In this document: in pieces, positions 6,260-13,725 of the stretch
Numbering within the stretch: position 1 is the first letter of the stretch
Layout: the number at the start of each line of letters is the position of its first letter
Source of the DNA: Bacilli bacterium
Lineage (GTDB): Bacteria > Bacillota_I > Bacilli_A > Haloplasmatales > Haloplasmataceae
NCBI GenBank assembly: GCA_012513195.1
Contig: JAAZCR010000064.1
Location: 1-14,365 of the forward strand
DNA: 14,365 nucleotides
Direction of reading: 5' to 3'
The notes under the pieces: generated by a model
Seen by the model: the letters and a program-made list of their open reading frames with translations, nothing else
Databases searched by the model: none
Told to the model about the DNA's origin: nothing
Program-made: the position numbers and the translations under genes

Positions 6260-8533
6260 ATGCTCGAATTAATAAATATTAAGAAATCATACTTTGTTGG
6301 TAAAATTGAAATACCAGCTTTAAGAGGAATAAATCTCGCATTTAAAGAAAATGAATTTGTCGCCATTTTAGGTCCTTCTGGGTGTGGAAAAACAACATTA
6401 TTGAATATCATTGGTGGACTAGATCGTTATACAAGCGGAGATTTATTAATTGATGGTAAGAGTACCAAACGTTTTAAAGAATACGAATGGGACGCTTATC
6501 GCAATGCGACGATTGGTTTTGTTTTTCAAAACTATAACTTAATTAATCATCTATCTGTGTTAGATAATGTGGAAATGGCACTTCGCTTATCAGGTGTAAG
6601 TCCAAAAGAACGACGAGAACGAGCGATTGAAGTACTAAATGAAGTATGGTTAGGTGATCAGTTAAAGAAGAAACCTAATCAATTATCTGGTGGACAGATG
6701 CAAAGAGTAGCGATTGCACGTGCGCTTGTCAATAATCCTAAGATTCTTCTGGCGGATGAACCCACTGGCGCTCTTGATAGTAAGACAAGCAAACAAATCA
6801 TGGAGTTAATTAAGCGTATTAGTAAAGACCGTCTAGTTATTATGGTTACGCATAATCAAGAGATTGCCGAAACTTATAGTGATCGAATCATTCGTTTGCT
6901 TGATGGACAAGTGATTGAAGATACTATACCTACTGTGTTAACTCCTAATCAACCTAAAACAGAAGTTAAATTAATCAACCGCAAAACTTCAATGTCTTAT
7001 TTTACAGCCTTAAAAACTAGTTTCCAAAATCTTCTAATGAAGAAGTGGCGGACCATTATTACTTCTCTGGCTGGTAGTATTGGGATTATTGGTATAGCAT
7101 TAGTATTGTCATTATCAAGTGGAATGAAGAAATATGTAGACAAGATGCAAAGTGACACGCTTGCTGGCTTTCCGTTAATGATCGATAGTGTTGTGTACAA
7201 TTATGAATCGTATCAGCTAGATTTAGACCGTTTTAAGGAATTTCCTGATACTAAAGAAATCTATCCTTATGATCGACAAACTAGTCCCATTTTTCACTAT
7301 AACAATATTAACGATGCATTTTTAGAGTATCTTGCTGGTCTTAATAAAGACTGGTATAATTCCATTTCTTATCAACGGGCTTTAAAAATTAATGTTATTA
7401 TTAAAACAGCTAATGGAGGATATTTAAAGGTAAATTCTAATAGTAGTTACTTTAATGAAATTCCTGATAATCAAACTTTTATTGAAAGCCAATATGAAAA
7501 ATTAGAGGGTAACTATCCGACAGAGTATAACCAGGTTGCACTAATTGTGGATAAACGTAATCGTCTAGATTCACAAATTCTTAGAAACTTTGGTTTTGAT
7601 GAAAAAGAAGTATATTCGTTTAGTGATTTTCTTGGGAAGAAATTCCGCGTCATTCTTAATGATGATTACTATGTTAAGATAGGTAATCAGTATGTAGAAA
7701 ATACTAATTTAGAGGAAATGTATAACAACTCTGCGATTGAATTAGAGATTGTGGGTATATATCGTATTAAACAGGATGCGACCAGTGAAATCTTATCAAG
7801 TGGAATTGGTTATACAACGAAACTTACAGATTATGTTTTAGAAGATGCTCAAAATTCGCAAATTGTACTAGAACAAAAAAATAATCCAGACCGTGATGTA
7901 CTAACAGGACAACCAATCCTCAATGAACAAAAATATCAAGAAATCATGCGTAATTTAGGTGGGGACGCAACCCCAACAGGTATTCAAATTTATCCTGTTA
8001 GTTTCGAAGCAAAAGATAGTATTAAAGCATATCTCGATAAATACAATGTGAATAAACCAAAAGATGAACAAATCATTTACACTGACTTAGCGGAAATGGT
8101 ATCGAATGCGATTGCGTTGTTAATCAATACTATCACAATTATTCTATCTGCTTTCGCTGGTATATCCTTAGTTGTTTCATCGATAATGATTGGTATTATT
8201 ACTTTTGTTTCTGTAATCGAACGAACGAAAGAAATTGGGATTATGCGTAGCTTAGGTGCAAGGAAAAAAGATATCTCCCGGATTTTTAATGCTGAAACAA
8301 TTATTATTGGTTTTATCGCTGGAGTTTTAGGTATTGTGATTGCGGTAATTTTAAACTTCCCGATAAACATTATTATCAAAGTTTTAACCGATGCTGAAGG
8401 ATTTGCACAATTACCAATCATCAGTGGCTTATTACTAATACTATTAAGTACTACTCTAACTTTAATCGCTGGGCTCATTCCAAGTCGTATTGCGGCCAAT
8501 AAAGACCCTGTAATTGCGCTAAGAACTGAGTAA
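6260..8533 (+). CDS. MacB/FtsX-type ABC transporter, ATPase and permease fused
   Basis: The 757-residue protein has an N-terminal ATPase with Walker A GPSGCGKTT (38-46), Q-loop Q90, signature LSGGQ (142-146), Walker B ILLADEP (162-168) with D-loop GALD, and an H-loop in MVTHN near residue 200. A membrane helix at about 270-290 (GIIGIALVLSLSSGM) is followed by a large extracytoplasmic domain up to about residue 610. Three C-terminal helices carry an FtsX-like permease domain (ERTKEIGIMRSLGARKKDI). This is the mechanotransmission architecture of MacB-like transporters, which act as dimers on lipoproteins, peptides or antibiotics; the substrate here is unknown. The ATG at 6260 is chosen over TTG 6254 because AGAAGG (6247-6252) is well spaced only for the ATG. 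Trp130 (EVWLGDQ) sits where close relatives usually have Gly. It may be co-transcribed with the downstream ymaF-like gene. Confidence 0.92.
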   Translation: MLELINIKKSYFVGKIEIPALRGINLAFKENEFVAILGPSGCGKTTLLNIIGGLDRYTSGDLLIDGKSTKRFKEYEWDAYRNATIGFVFQNYNLINHLSVLDNVEMALRLSGVSPKERRERAIEVLNEVWLGDQLKKKPNQLSGGQMQRVAIARALVNNPKILLADEPTGALDSKTSKQIMELIKRISKDRLVIMVTHNQEIAETYSDRIIRLLDGQVIEDTIPTVLTPNQPKTEVKLINRKTSMSYFTALKTSFQNLLMKKWRTIITSLAGSIGIIGIALVLSLSSGMKKYVDKMQSDTLAGFPLMIDSVVYNYESYQLDLDRFKEFPDTKEIYPYDRQTSPIFHYNNINDAFLEYLAGLNKDWYNSISYQRALKINVIIKTANGGYLKVNSNSSYFNEIPDNQTFIESQYEKLEGNYPTEYNQVALIVDKRNRLDSQILRNFGFDEKEVYSFSDFLGKKFRVILNDDYYVKIGNQYVENTNLEEMYNNSAIELEIVGIYRIKQDATSEILSSGIGYTTKLTDYVLEDAQNSQIVLEQKNNPDRDVLTGQPILNEQKYQEIMRNLGGDATPTGIQIYPVSFEAKDSIKAYLDKYNVNKPKDEQIIYTDLAEMVSNAIALLINTITIILSAFAGISLVVSSIMIGIITFVSVIERTKEIGIMRSLGARKKDISRIFNAETIIIGFIAGVLGIVIAVILNFPINIIIKVLTDAEGFAQLPIISGLLLILLSTTLTLIAGLIPSRIAANKDPVIALRTE

Positions 8534-8542
8534 ACAATAATA

Positions 8543-8619
8543 CACTCATGATTATGAGATTATGCATATTATATATCAAGTCCAAACACGGGAGTTGATA
8601 TGATGCATAATCATGAGTG
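8543..8619 (+). promoter_or_regulatory. Inverted repeat enclosing the ymaF-like ribosome site and start
   Basis: CACTCATGATTATG (8543-8556) is perfectly complementary to CATAATCATGAGTG (8606-8619), which lies within the first codons of the ymaF-like gene. A second left arm, GATTATGCAT (8558-8567), is perfectly complementary to ATGCATAATC (8603-8612), so two mutually exclusive pairings share the right arm. The GGGAG ribosome site (8590-8594) and the start codon lie in or next to the loop. If the leader is transcribed, translation could be modulated; otherwise the repeat could be a DNA operator. Confidence 0.5.
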
Positions 8620-8911
8620 GATTCATTTTCATTGTATGGAAGGTTTAACATCAGTTGATTTTGGTCATCGTCATAGTTTTAGAGGTAGAACTGATAACGC
8701 GTATGATGACGAAGACCATGTCCATTATTTTAGTATTTATACATCATTTAATGAAGGTCATAGTCATTTAGTTTATGGTTATACGAGTAAACCAATTTAT
8801 CTACCTGATGGGAGACACTATCACCTTTTCTCAGGTAGGACTTCAGAAGATGGACGTAACTGTCACTGTCATGAATATCGCGGGGCAACTAGTATAGGTT
8901 ATCCCTATTAA
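8600..8911 (+). CDS. YmaF-family histidine-rich protein
   Basis: The 103-residue soluble protein contains 14 His, arranged as seven H-x-H pairs at residues 3/5, 9/11, 23/25, 40/42, 54/56, 73/75 and 89/91. They fall in a repeating pattern: H-x-H, a few aromatic residues, G-x-T-S, then G-H-x-H. This matches the YmaF family of Bacillota. There is no signal peptide or membrane segment. The regular H-x-H spacing, with Cys88 and Cys90 flanking the last pair, suggests metal binding, but no function is established for the family. The start is ATG 8600 or the adjacent ATG 8603; GGGAG (8590-8594) suits either. The gap to the ABC transporter stop is 66 bases with no terminator. Confidence 0.75.
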   Translation: MMHNHEWIHFHCMEGLTSVDFGHRHSFRGRTDNAYDDEDHVHYFSIYTSFNEGHSHLVYGYTSKPIYLPDGRHYHLFSGRTSEDGRNCHCHEYRGATSIGYPY

Positions 8912-8913
8912 TG

Positions 8914-8941
8914 AAAAAAGACTGCCGAAACAGTCTTTTTT
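8914..8941. terminator. Bidirectional terminator between ymaF-like gene and uracil permease
   Basis: AAAAAAGACTG and CAGTCTTTTTT form an 11-base perfect stem around CCGAAA, with U-tract and A-tract in both directions. It starts three bases after the ymaF-like stop and serves the convergent permease gene as well. Confidence 0.9.
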
Positions 8942-8967
8942 CGTTTATATATTATAATATTTATCCC

Positions 8968-10341
8968 CTACGCGTTTTGAGTTGTTTTTTCTTTATGACC
9001 GATAGTTAATAGTAAGTTTAAGATGATACCTACGATTGCAGCAGTCGCAATGGCTGGTAGTTTAATACCGAAGACAGGGATCATACCACCTTCATAGTTG
9101 AAGTGACCACCTAGACCGACGATAAGGATGACAGCGATAACCGCTAAGTTTCTAGCGTTAAACATATCGACTTTTTTATCAAGCATGATGGCGATTCCTT
9201 GGGCACCGATGACACCGAAGAGGTAGATGGATAAGCCACCGATTACTGGTGTAGGAATCGAATATACGACGTTAATTAATGGTGTGAAACAGGAGATAAT
9301 CATCGTGATAATGGAAGCCACGATTAAGATGCTTACTGAGAAGGTTTTAGTGATAGCCATCGTGGAGATGTTTTCACCATAGTTGGTACCGGCTGGACCA
9401 CCAATCATACCAGCAACGATATCACCAAGACCATCACCTATGAGGTTACTTCCTAAACGGTTTTCAATGTCATATCTTTTTTCCACACCTTTACGGCGTG
9501 CAAGTTCATTGACGTAAATATCTAATTGGAAGAGATGAGCAGTTGATTCTGGAATGGTCGCTAGGGCAATTGGCATAATCGCAAATACAGCTGCCCATGA
9601 AGGTTTAGGTAAGGTGAAGATGGGAAGATTGAAGATACGATTTGATTCAACCGTTGCGAAGTTGATAAAATCAATACCGGTGGCTAAATCTATAATTAAT
9701 GCGGTTAGATATCCTGTTAATAATCCAAAGAGTACTGGAAGTTGGCTTAATTTTCCTTTTAAGTAGACGGAGTAAAGAATTGTTGATAGTAATGTTACGA
9801 TAGCGATTAGCCACGCAAAACCTTGAGCAGTACTTATACTCATGTTGCCAATGTTAGCGGGGATGCTATCGGCGTTATCTAAAGCATTAGCAGCAAGAGA
9901 AAGGCCGATTATAATAGCGATGCTTCCTGTTACTGTTGCTGGTAGAACCTTGTTGATTAATTTATTACCAAACTTCTTAATAATTAAACCAGCTAGAATT
10001 GATACGAGACCACTCATGACAATTCCAAATTGAGCTACGGAAATCTTGTCATTGAGGGAATAATCTTGGAAAGCTTCTGCAGTCATAATGGAACTGATTG
10101 CTGCAATATAAGAGAAACTTGAACCGTAGTATAGAGGAATTTTACGACCTGTGACAAGAATGAATGCAAGAGTTGCAAGACCACTTGCAAAGATGGTTGT
10201 GGATACGTGGAAATTAGTGATGAGTGCAACTAATACAGTTGCAGGGAACATAACCACGATCTGTTGGAGCGCAAAGAGAATCAGTTCAAAAAAACGGGGT
10301 CTTTCGTCGGGTAAATAACCCATTACTTTTTCTTCAGACAT
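8968..10341 (-). CDS. uraA: Uracil permease, NCS2 family (UraA/PyrP)
   Basis: The 457-residue protein has the 14-segment layout of nucleobase:cation symporter 2 proteins and imports uracil across the cytoplasmic membrane for salvage. Conserved NCS2 signatures are seen: PESTAHLFQLD with the substrate-binding Glu, and GDIVAGMIGGPAGTNYGEN with the second Glu, followed by S-T-M-A-I-T-K. Identification as a uracil rather than xanthine carrier rests on the PyrR-type attenuator immediately upstream, which links expression to UMP/UTP levels. The ATG follows TAGGAGGAT on the minus strand. The gene looks somewhat richer in G+C and C-ending codons than its neighbours, which could reflect strong expression. 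It stands alone, converging on the ymaF-like gene. Confidence 0.93.
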   Translation of the reverse strand: MSEEKVMGYLPDERPRFFELILFALQQIVVMFPATVLVALITNFHVSTTIFASGLATLAFILVTGRKIPLYYGSSFSYIAAISSIMTAEAFQDYSLNDKISVAQFGIVMSGLVSILAGLIIKKFGNKLINKVLPATVTGSIAIIIGLSLAANALDNADSIPANIGNMSISTAQGFAWLIAIVTLLSTILYSVYLKGKLSQLPVLFGLLTGYLTALIIDLATGIDFINFATVESNRIFNLPIFTLPKPSWAAVFAIMPIALATIPESTAHLFQLDIYVNELARRKGVEKRYDIENRLGSNLIGDGLGDIVAGMIGGPAGTNYGENISTMAITKTFSVSILIVASIITMIISCFTPLINVVYSIPTPVIGGLSIYLFGVIGAQGIAIMLDKKVDMFNARNLAVIAVILIVGLGGHFNYEGGMIPVFGIKLPAIATAAIVGIILNLLLTIGHKEKTTQNA

Positions 10342-10366
10342 TTTTATCCTCCTATCTAAAATTTAC

Positions 10367-10394
10367 AAAAAAAAAATCTTGCCACAGCAAGATT
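10367..10394 (-). terminator. Attenuator terminator in the uraA leader
   Basis: On the minus strand AATCTTGC and GCAAGATT form an 8-base stem with loop TGTG, followed by ten T residues (10376-10367). It lies just before the uraA ribosome site. Its left arm is also the 3' end of the antiterminator. Confidence 0.9.
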
Positions 10395-10479
10395 GCACAA
10401 TATAAGCATATATGAACTTTTTTCTCTATGCTCCCATATTATACAATCTTACTGGTATCTCTGTACCCGTTTAAAGATT
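10389..10479 (-). promoter_or_regulatory. PyrR-type attenuator: anti-antiterminator and antiterminator
   Basis: Read leftwards, AATCTT (10479-10474) pairs with AAGATT (10450-10445). They enclose TTTAAAC and a small hairpin GGTA-CAGAGA-TACC: this is the anti-antiterminator. AAGATTG, TATAATAT and AGCATA (from 10450) alternatively pair, with a few G-U pairs, with TATGCT, ATATTGTG and CAATCTT (ending 10389): this is the antiterminator, which captures the left arm of the terminator. TTTAAAC followed by a CAGAGA loop matches known PyrR binding loops. With UMP or UTP, PyrR should stabilise the anti-antiterminator and cause termination. The upper loop lacks the usual GG after CAGAGA. Confidence 0.75.
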
Positions 10480-10486
10480 TTTTTTA

Positions 10487-10515
10487 AGTATAACACACAT
10501 ACTACATTTTGTAAA
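10487..10515 (-). promoter_or_regulatory. Sigma-A promoter of uraA
   Basis: TTTACA (10515-10510) and TATACT (10492-10487) are separated by exactly 17 bases, with an upstream TG making an extended -10. Transcription would start near 10480, right at the beginning of the anti-antiterminator. Confidence 0.8.
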
Positions 10516-10528
10516 CTAGGAAAATATA

Positions 10529-10542
10529 GGAAAACGCTTGCA
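10529..10542. promoter_or_regulatory. Possible catabolite-responsive (cre) site upstream of uraA
   Basis: GGAAAACGCTTGCA fits TGNAANCGNWNNCA with one mismatch (G for the first T). It lies about 14 bases upstream of the uraA -35 box. A single degenerate match in AT-rich DNA is weak evidence. Confidence 0.25.
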
Positions 10543-10548
10543 AAGGAA

Positions 10549-10568
10549 AACATCCCTCTCGGGATGTT
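10549..10568. terminator. GC-rich stem-loop upstream of the uraA promoter
   Basis: AACATCCC and GGGATGTT form a perfect 8-base stem with loop TCTC (GAGA on the minus strand). On the minus strand TTCCTTT follows, so it could be a second, backup terminator behind the leftward tRNA gene. No rightward gene needs it. Confidence 0.45.
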
Positions 10569-10734
10569 GTTGAAATTGTTTTATAGTTATTTAGTTTTTT
10601 ATAGTTTAATAACTTAGTTTGATGCTTGTATATATAAAGCACATTATTATGAGTTTATAATAATAATTTAACATTTTAAGAACTTGAAATTATATATTAG
10701 AATTTAATATCCAAATTATTATATCTATATATAA
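10569..10734. other. Very AT-rich spacer between uraA leader and tRNA-Arg
   Basis: Nothing that looks like a gene is present; the open frame overlapping 10393-10617 has no ribosome site and runs through the attenuator. A weak AT-only inverted repeat (ATTATTAT 10643-10650 with ATAATAAT 10657-10664) is the only structure seen. Confidence 0.5.
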
Positions 10735-10756
10735 AAGATGTGCTTAAGCACATCTT
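10735..10756 (-). terminator. Terminator of tRNA-Arg
   Basis: A perfect 22-base palindrome (10735-10756; arms AAGATGTGCTT and AAGCACATCTT) lies eight bases beyond the tRNA CCA end. On the minus strand it is followed by TTATATAT, giving a run of four Ts with the stem end. Confidence 0.75.
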
Positions 10757-10763
10757 GATTAAA

Positions 10764-10839
<76 letters not shown>

Positions 10840-10851
10840 ATGCCGAGAAAT

Positions 10852-10880
10852 ATTATATTATAATTTTACGGAAATTTCAA
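10852..10880 (-). promoter_or_regulatory. Sigma-A promoter of tRNA-Arg
   Basis: TTGAAA (10880-10875) and perfect TATAAT (10857-10852) with a 17-base spacer give a start about six bases upstream of the mature tRNA. It sits only 11 bases past the stop codon of the preceding gene, so the tRNA has its own promoter. Confidence 0.8.
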
Positions 10881-10891
10881 TTGGACAAAAA

Positions 10892-11773
10892 TCAGATATT
10901 TCCGACCGTAACTATCTTGTTCTCTTCATTGGTTTCTCTAACTGGATGTTTTTCCTTTAGCAATACATTAAAGATCAAACATAGTATTCCACCAACTAGA
11001 GGTAAATATATGAAAGAAGGAATAACTAACCAAATAAAAGGCCAGTAACGTGTTTCTCCTTTATGAGTACCAAAAGGTACAGTTTTAAATAAATCAGGAA
11101 TTAAGGGTTCATAGACAAGACGATAAAAGGATGCTCCGGGATTTGGTCCAAAGATAAGATGAGCATTGCGAAATTCATCATAATATTTAAATTGTGGATC
11201 AAACAAGTTATCCATGGTGCCTTCAATTATTCCCAATGCATAAAGAATGATTTCATTTGCGAGAATGACTAGTTCTACCCCAAAAAAGGTAATTGGTACA
11301 AAAAAAATGGATTTAAATGATAACTTATATTCCTTAGTGCATAACATTAAGAGTGGAACTAAATATAAAACCATATGAGCATAATAGAATCTCAGAACAT
11401 CAAAAGTGATTTCGGTAAATCCTGTTACTTGGTATGGGGTAACGATTGAGCCTATTCCACCAATCAAACCAACTAAAATCATATAGTCTTTTAAATGCCG
11501 ATTGTTTGAACGATAGATGAATGGAAAAGTAATAATGTTAAAGGCGCAAATATTTTCAAAAGTAATCTTACTTATAGAATAAGGGAAATTACTACGATAT
11601 GGTTCAAAGAAAAGCTTAATAAAATGAAGCAGAAAACCAGAAAGCAATAGACCCATATTAAAGCGGTAGCGAATTTTCTCATTTTTATTTTTGACAAATA
11701 ATATAGATAGAATTGTGAGGATTAAGATCACAAAGAGAAATAAGAAATGATACAAACGCGCTTTTTCGACCAT
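10892..11773 (-). CDS. YwaF/TMEM164-like multi-pass membrane protein
   Basis: The 293-residue protein has about seven hydrophobic segments (roughly residues 8-27, 36-54, 72-88, 98-113, 130-146, 156-180 and 246-272). The overall layout, including the ENICAFNIITFPFIYR stretch near residue 75, fits the YwaF/TMEM164 (TIGR02206) group of bacterial integral membrane proteins. The match is by layout and a few residues only, so the family call is moderate. A long polar loop between the last two segments (about 185-240) contains FGPNPGASFYRLVYEP. No function is established for bacterial members. The ATG follows AAGGGGGGAT at a somewhat long spacing. It lies 24 bases after the CPBP protease gene and is almost certainly co-transcribed with it. 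Confidence 0.6.
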   Translation of the reverse strand: MVEKARLYHFLFLFVILILTILSILFVKNKNEKIRYRFNMGLLLSGFLLHFIKLFFEPYRSNFPYSISKITFENICAFNIITFPFIYRSNNRHLKDYMILVGLIGGIGSIVTPYQVTGFTEITFDVLRFYYAHMVLYLVPLLMLCTKEYKLSFKSIFFVPITFFGVELVILANEIILYALGIIEGTMDNLFDPQFKYYDEFRNAHLIFGPNPGASFYRLVYEPLIPDLFKTVPFGTHKGETRYWPFIWLVIPSFIYLPLVGGILCLIFNVLLKEKHPVRETNEENKIVTVGNI

Positions 11774-11797
11774 TAAGTAAATCCCCCCTTGATTATT

Positions 11798-12481
11798 CTA
11801 TGCGCCCAATAATTGGAAAAGATAAACTCCTATGGTATTTATGGCTAGATTTGCGAAAATATGGATTATCCAAGATGGAAAGATACTATTATTCTTTTTA
11901 TTCAAATAGTTAAAGAAAAGGCCACTAGCAAATAAACTGATAATGATTATAAATGTGGCAGTTAAAGAGAACCAACCATCGATTATCGCTACATGATATA
12001 AGGCAAAACTTAATGCACTGAAGATATTAGCTGTTTTCTCCGAGCTTATGTTTTTTAAAGAAAAGTAGGCAAATCCTCTAAAGAAAAATTCTTCTAGGAA
12101 TGAGTTAACGAAAGTTATATATAGAGCAACTAATATAAAGTTTTTTTTATTAACTCCGATATTGTTTTCTAATAAATTTGGAAGAAAAGAAAGGTTTAAT
12201 TGATTTTCAAGTAAAATGTATCCACCAAGAATAACAGCGTATACTCCTATACCAATCAGTAAAGATATTAAGAATGGTTTGAGTTTAAAATTTAAGATGT
12301 CTTTTAAGTGAATTCCTTTATTCATAATTGAATAGATGATTGGTACTAGGAAAAACAATAGTAATTTTATTAATGATTTTACAAAATAAGGTGGAGTAAT
12401 AATCACTTCGATATAAGCCATGATGAAACAAGTGACAATTACAAGAATAATGATGTTGTAGTAGCGTTTGTAGTACTTCAT
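11798..12481 (-). CDS. CPBP-family intramembrane glutamic endopeptidase/Abi-like protein
   Basis: This is a 227-residue membrane protein with about seven to eight hydrophobic segments. All the conserved CPBP (Rce1-like) motifs are present: E130-E131-F-F-F-R135 (the E-E-x-x-x-R motif), H163 in SFALYHVA (motif 2), and H207 in WIIHIFANLAI (motif 3). Family members are intramembrane proteases. Bacterial members are linked to bacteriocin self-immunity or processing and to other membrane roles, and nothing here points to a particular substrate. The start codon follows a GAGGAG-like ribosome site on the minus strand, and the gene is transcribed from the mirrored divergent promoter at 12518-12549. 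It ends in TAG, confirming that UAG is used as a stop in this genome. Confidence 0.88.
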   Translation of the reverse strand: MKYYKRYYNIIILVIVTCFIMAYIEVIITPPYFVKSLIKLLLFFLVPIIYSIMNKGIHLKDILNFKLKPFLISLLIGIGVYAVILGGYILLENQLNLSFLPNLLENNIGVNKKNFILVALYITFVNSFLEEFFFRGFAYFSLKNISSEKTANIFSALSFALYHVAIIDGWFSLTATFIIIISLFASGLFFNYLNKKNNSIFPSWIIHIFANLAINTIGVYLFQLLGA

Positions 12482-12517
12482 TATGAAACTCCTCAGTTTA
12501 AATATTAATTACTTATA

Positions 12518-12549
12518 ATTATAACATATATGGTCAAATATGTTATAAT
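12518..12549. promoter_or_regulatory. Mirror-symmetric divergent promoters
   Basis: ATTATAACATAT (12518-12529) and ATATGTTATAAT (12538-12549) are perfect 12-base reverse complements around ATGGTCAA. Each arm is an extended -10 (TGTTATAAT): the right one drives the phosphoesterase gene and the left one the CPBP gene. At 17-base spacing the -35 region of each would fall on the -10 of the other, so two polymerases could not bind together. The symmetry could also be a repressor site. Confidence 0.65.
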
Positions 12550-12578
12550 CATTGATAGTTTAACATTAGGAGGAGTTT

Positions 12579-13688
12579 ATGATTCTACCATCTGTTTTTA
12601 AAAGTGCGCCAGTTGTTTTTGCGGTTAAGGATACCTATCAAATAATGGTACCTGTCAATTGTGAAATGGTCATGTGGGTTAAAGTAGGAGATAAGGTTTT
12701 TTATGATGATGTTAATGGTGTACTCCGTAGTGCTGTTAATGTTCATCGGATGATTGTTCCAATGGAATTGCTAAATGAAACAAAAGAATATACTATTTGT
12801 TATCGTAAAGTTGTTGAAAGAAAAGCTTATTATTCTATAACAGAAGATATTGAATAGTATACTTTTCAATTTAAACCTATTGTAGAATTGCCTATTCACA
12901 TTTACAATTTATCTGATACTCATAATAAAGTTCATAGTCCAATAGAAGCGGGAAAGTTCTTTCAAGATAATTTAGATTTATTAGTACTTAATGGTGATAT
13001 TCAAGAAGATAGTGGAAAGCTAGAAAATTTAGATGTAATCTATGAAATAGCGGGTAAGTTAACGGAAGGTAGAATTCCAGTTGTCTTTTCCCGCGGAAAT
13101 CATGATATGCGAGGAAAATATGCAGAAAGACTAGTTGAATATACTCCTACTCATGAGGGAAAAAGTTATTACACTTTTAGATTGGGTCCATTATGGGGGA
13201 TTGTCCTTGATTGTGGTGAAGATAAGGTTGATGATTTTCCTGAATATGGTAATATGATTAGTTCTGAGGATTTTCGTAGACGGGAAACTGAATTTTTGCA
13301 AGATGTTGTAAAAAGAGCTAAGCAAGAATATCAAGCAGAGGACGTTAAGTATAGACTTGTCATTGTTCATAATCCTTTTACATACACTATGAAACCACAA
13401 TTTGATATTGAACAAGAACTTTATAATGAATGGGCTAAAATATTAAGAGAAGATATTAAACCCCATTTAATGCTTTGTGGTCATCTACATGATACAACAG
13501 TATTCTTCCCTGGTTGTTTATATGATAATAAAGGGCAAGCATGTCCAGTCGTAATTGGTTCAAATCCATATATGAAGGAAAAAGATAAAGATATATTTGT
13601 TGGTGCAGCCATTACCCTGAATGAAAATCATATCAATATCAAATTTACTGATAATAATGGTAATGCCAAGGAAGCAATTGATATTTGA
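12579..13688 (+). pseudogene. Metallophosphoesterase gene interrupted by one in-frame TAG
   Basis: The frame is open from ATG 12579 to TGA 13686-13688 except for a single TAG at 12855-12857 (codon 93 of 370). Upstream, residues 1-92 form a beta-rich N-terminal domain like those preceding calcineurin-like phosphoesterases. Downstream the full catalytic set is intact (numbering through the stop): SD113-T-H115, NGD140, R-G-N174-H-D176, I-V-H-N, and C-G-H-L-H-D. Such enzymes bind two metal ions and hydrolyse phosphoesters; the substrate here is unknown. The reading frame is continuous across the TAG (ITEDIE, stop, YTFQFKP). A downstream TTG at 12888 could in theory start a 266-residue phosphoesterase, but no Shine-Dalgarno precedes it and it would lack the N-terminal domain. 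Interpretations are recent nonsense mutation, sequencing error, or readthrough. AGGAGG precedes the ATG. Confidence 0.8.
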
Positions 13689-13716
13689 TATTTTGTACTT
13701 GCAAAATCCAATAACA

Positions 13717-13725
13717 TGGTATAAT
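13717..13725 (+). promoter_or_regulatory. Extended -10 promoter of the MATE gene
   Basis: TGGTATAAT is a perfect TGnTATAAT element (hexamer 13720-13725). TTGCAA (13699-13704) is a possible -35 at a short 15-base spacing. A small inverted repeat, ATGTTG/CAACAT (13728-13746), follows at the expected transcription start. Confidence 0.55.

Noticed and set aside
8077..8499. 140-codon open frame on the minus strand inside the ABC transporter
   Set aside because: It lies antisense to the conserved FtsX-like permease region, has no ribosome site, and its composition is the mirror of the coding strand.
10367..10479. Purine or other small-molecule riboswitch in the uraA leader
   Set aside because: No conserved purine-riboswitch junction is present, whereas the TTTAAAC/CAGAGA hairpin plus three-way attenuator pairing fits PyrR control.
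10393..10617. 74-codon plus-strand frame upstream of uraA
   Set aside because: It runs antisense through the attenuator and promoter, has no Shine-Dalgarno and shows no recognisable protein features.
11798..12481. CPBP protein as immunity part of a bacteriocin cluster
   Set aside because: No small double-glycine-leader peptide or dedicated exporter is seen nearby. The fused ABC transporter is over 3 kb away and not co-oriented.
12855..12857. TAG read as pyrrolysine or a globally reassigned sense codon
   Set aside because: TAG terminates the SdpI-like gene (1498-1500) and the CPBP gene (11798-11800) at natural ends. No pyrrolysine machinery is visible, and phosphoesterases are not known pyrrolysine proteins.
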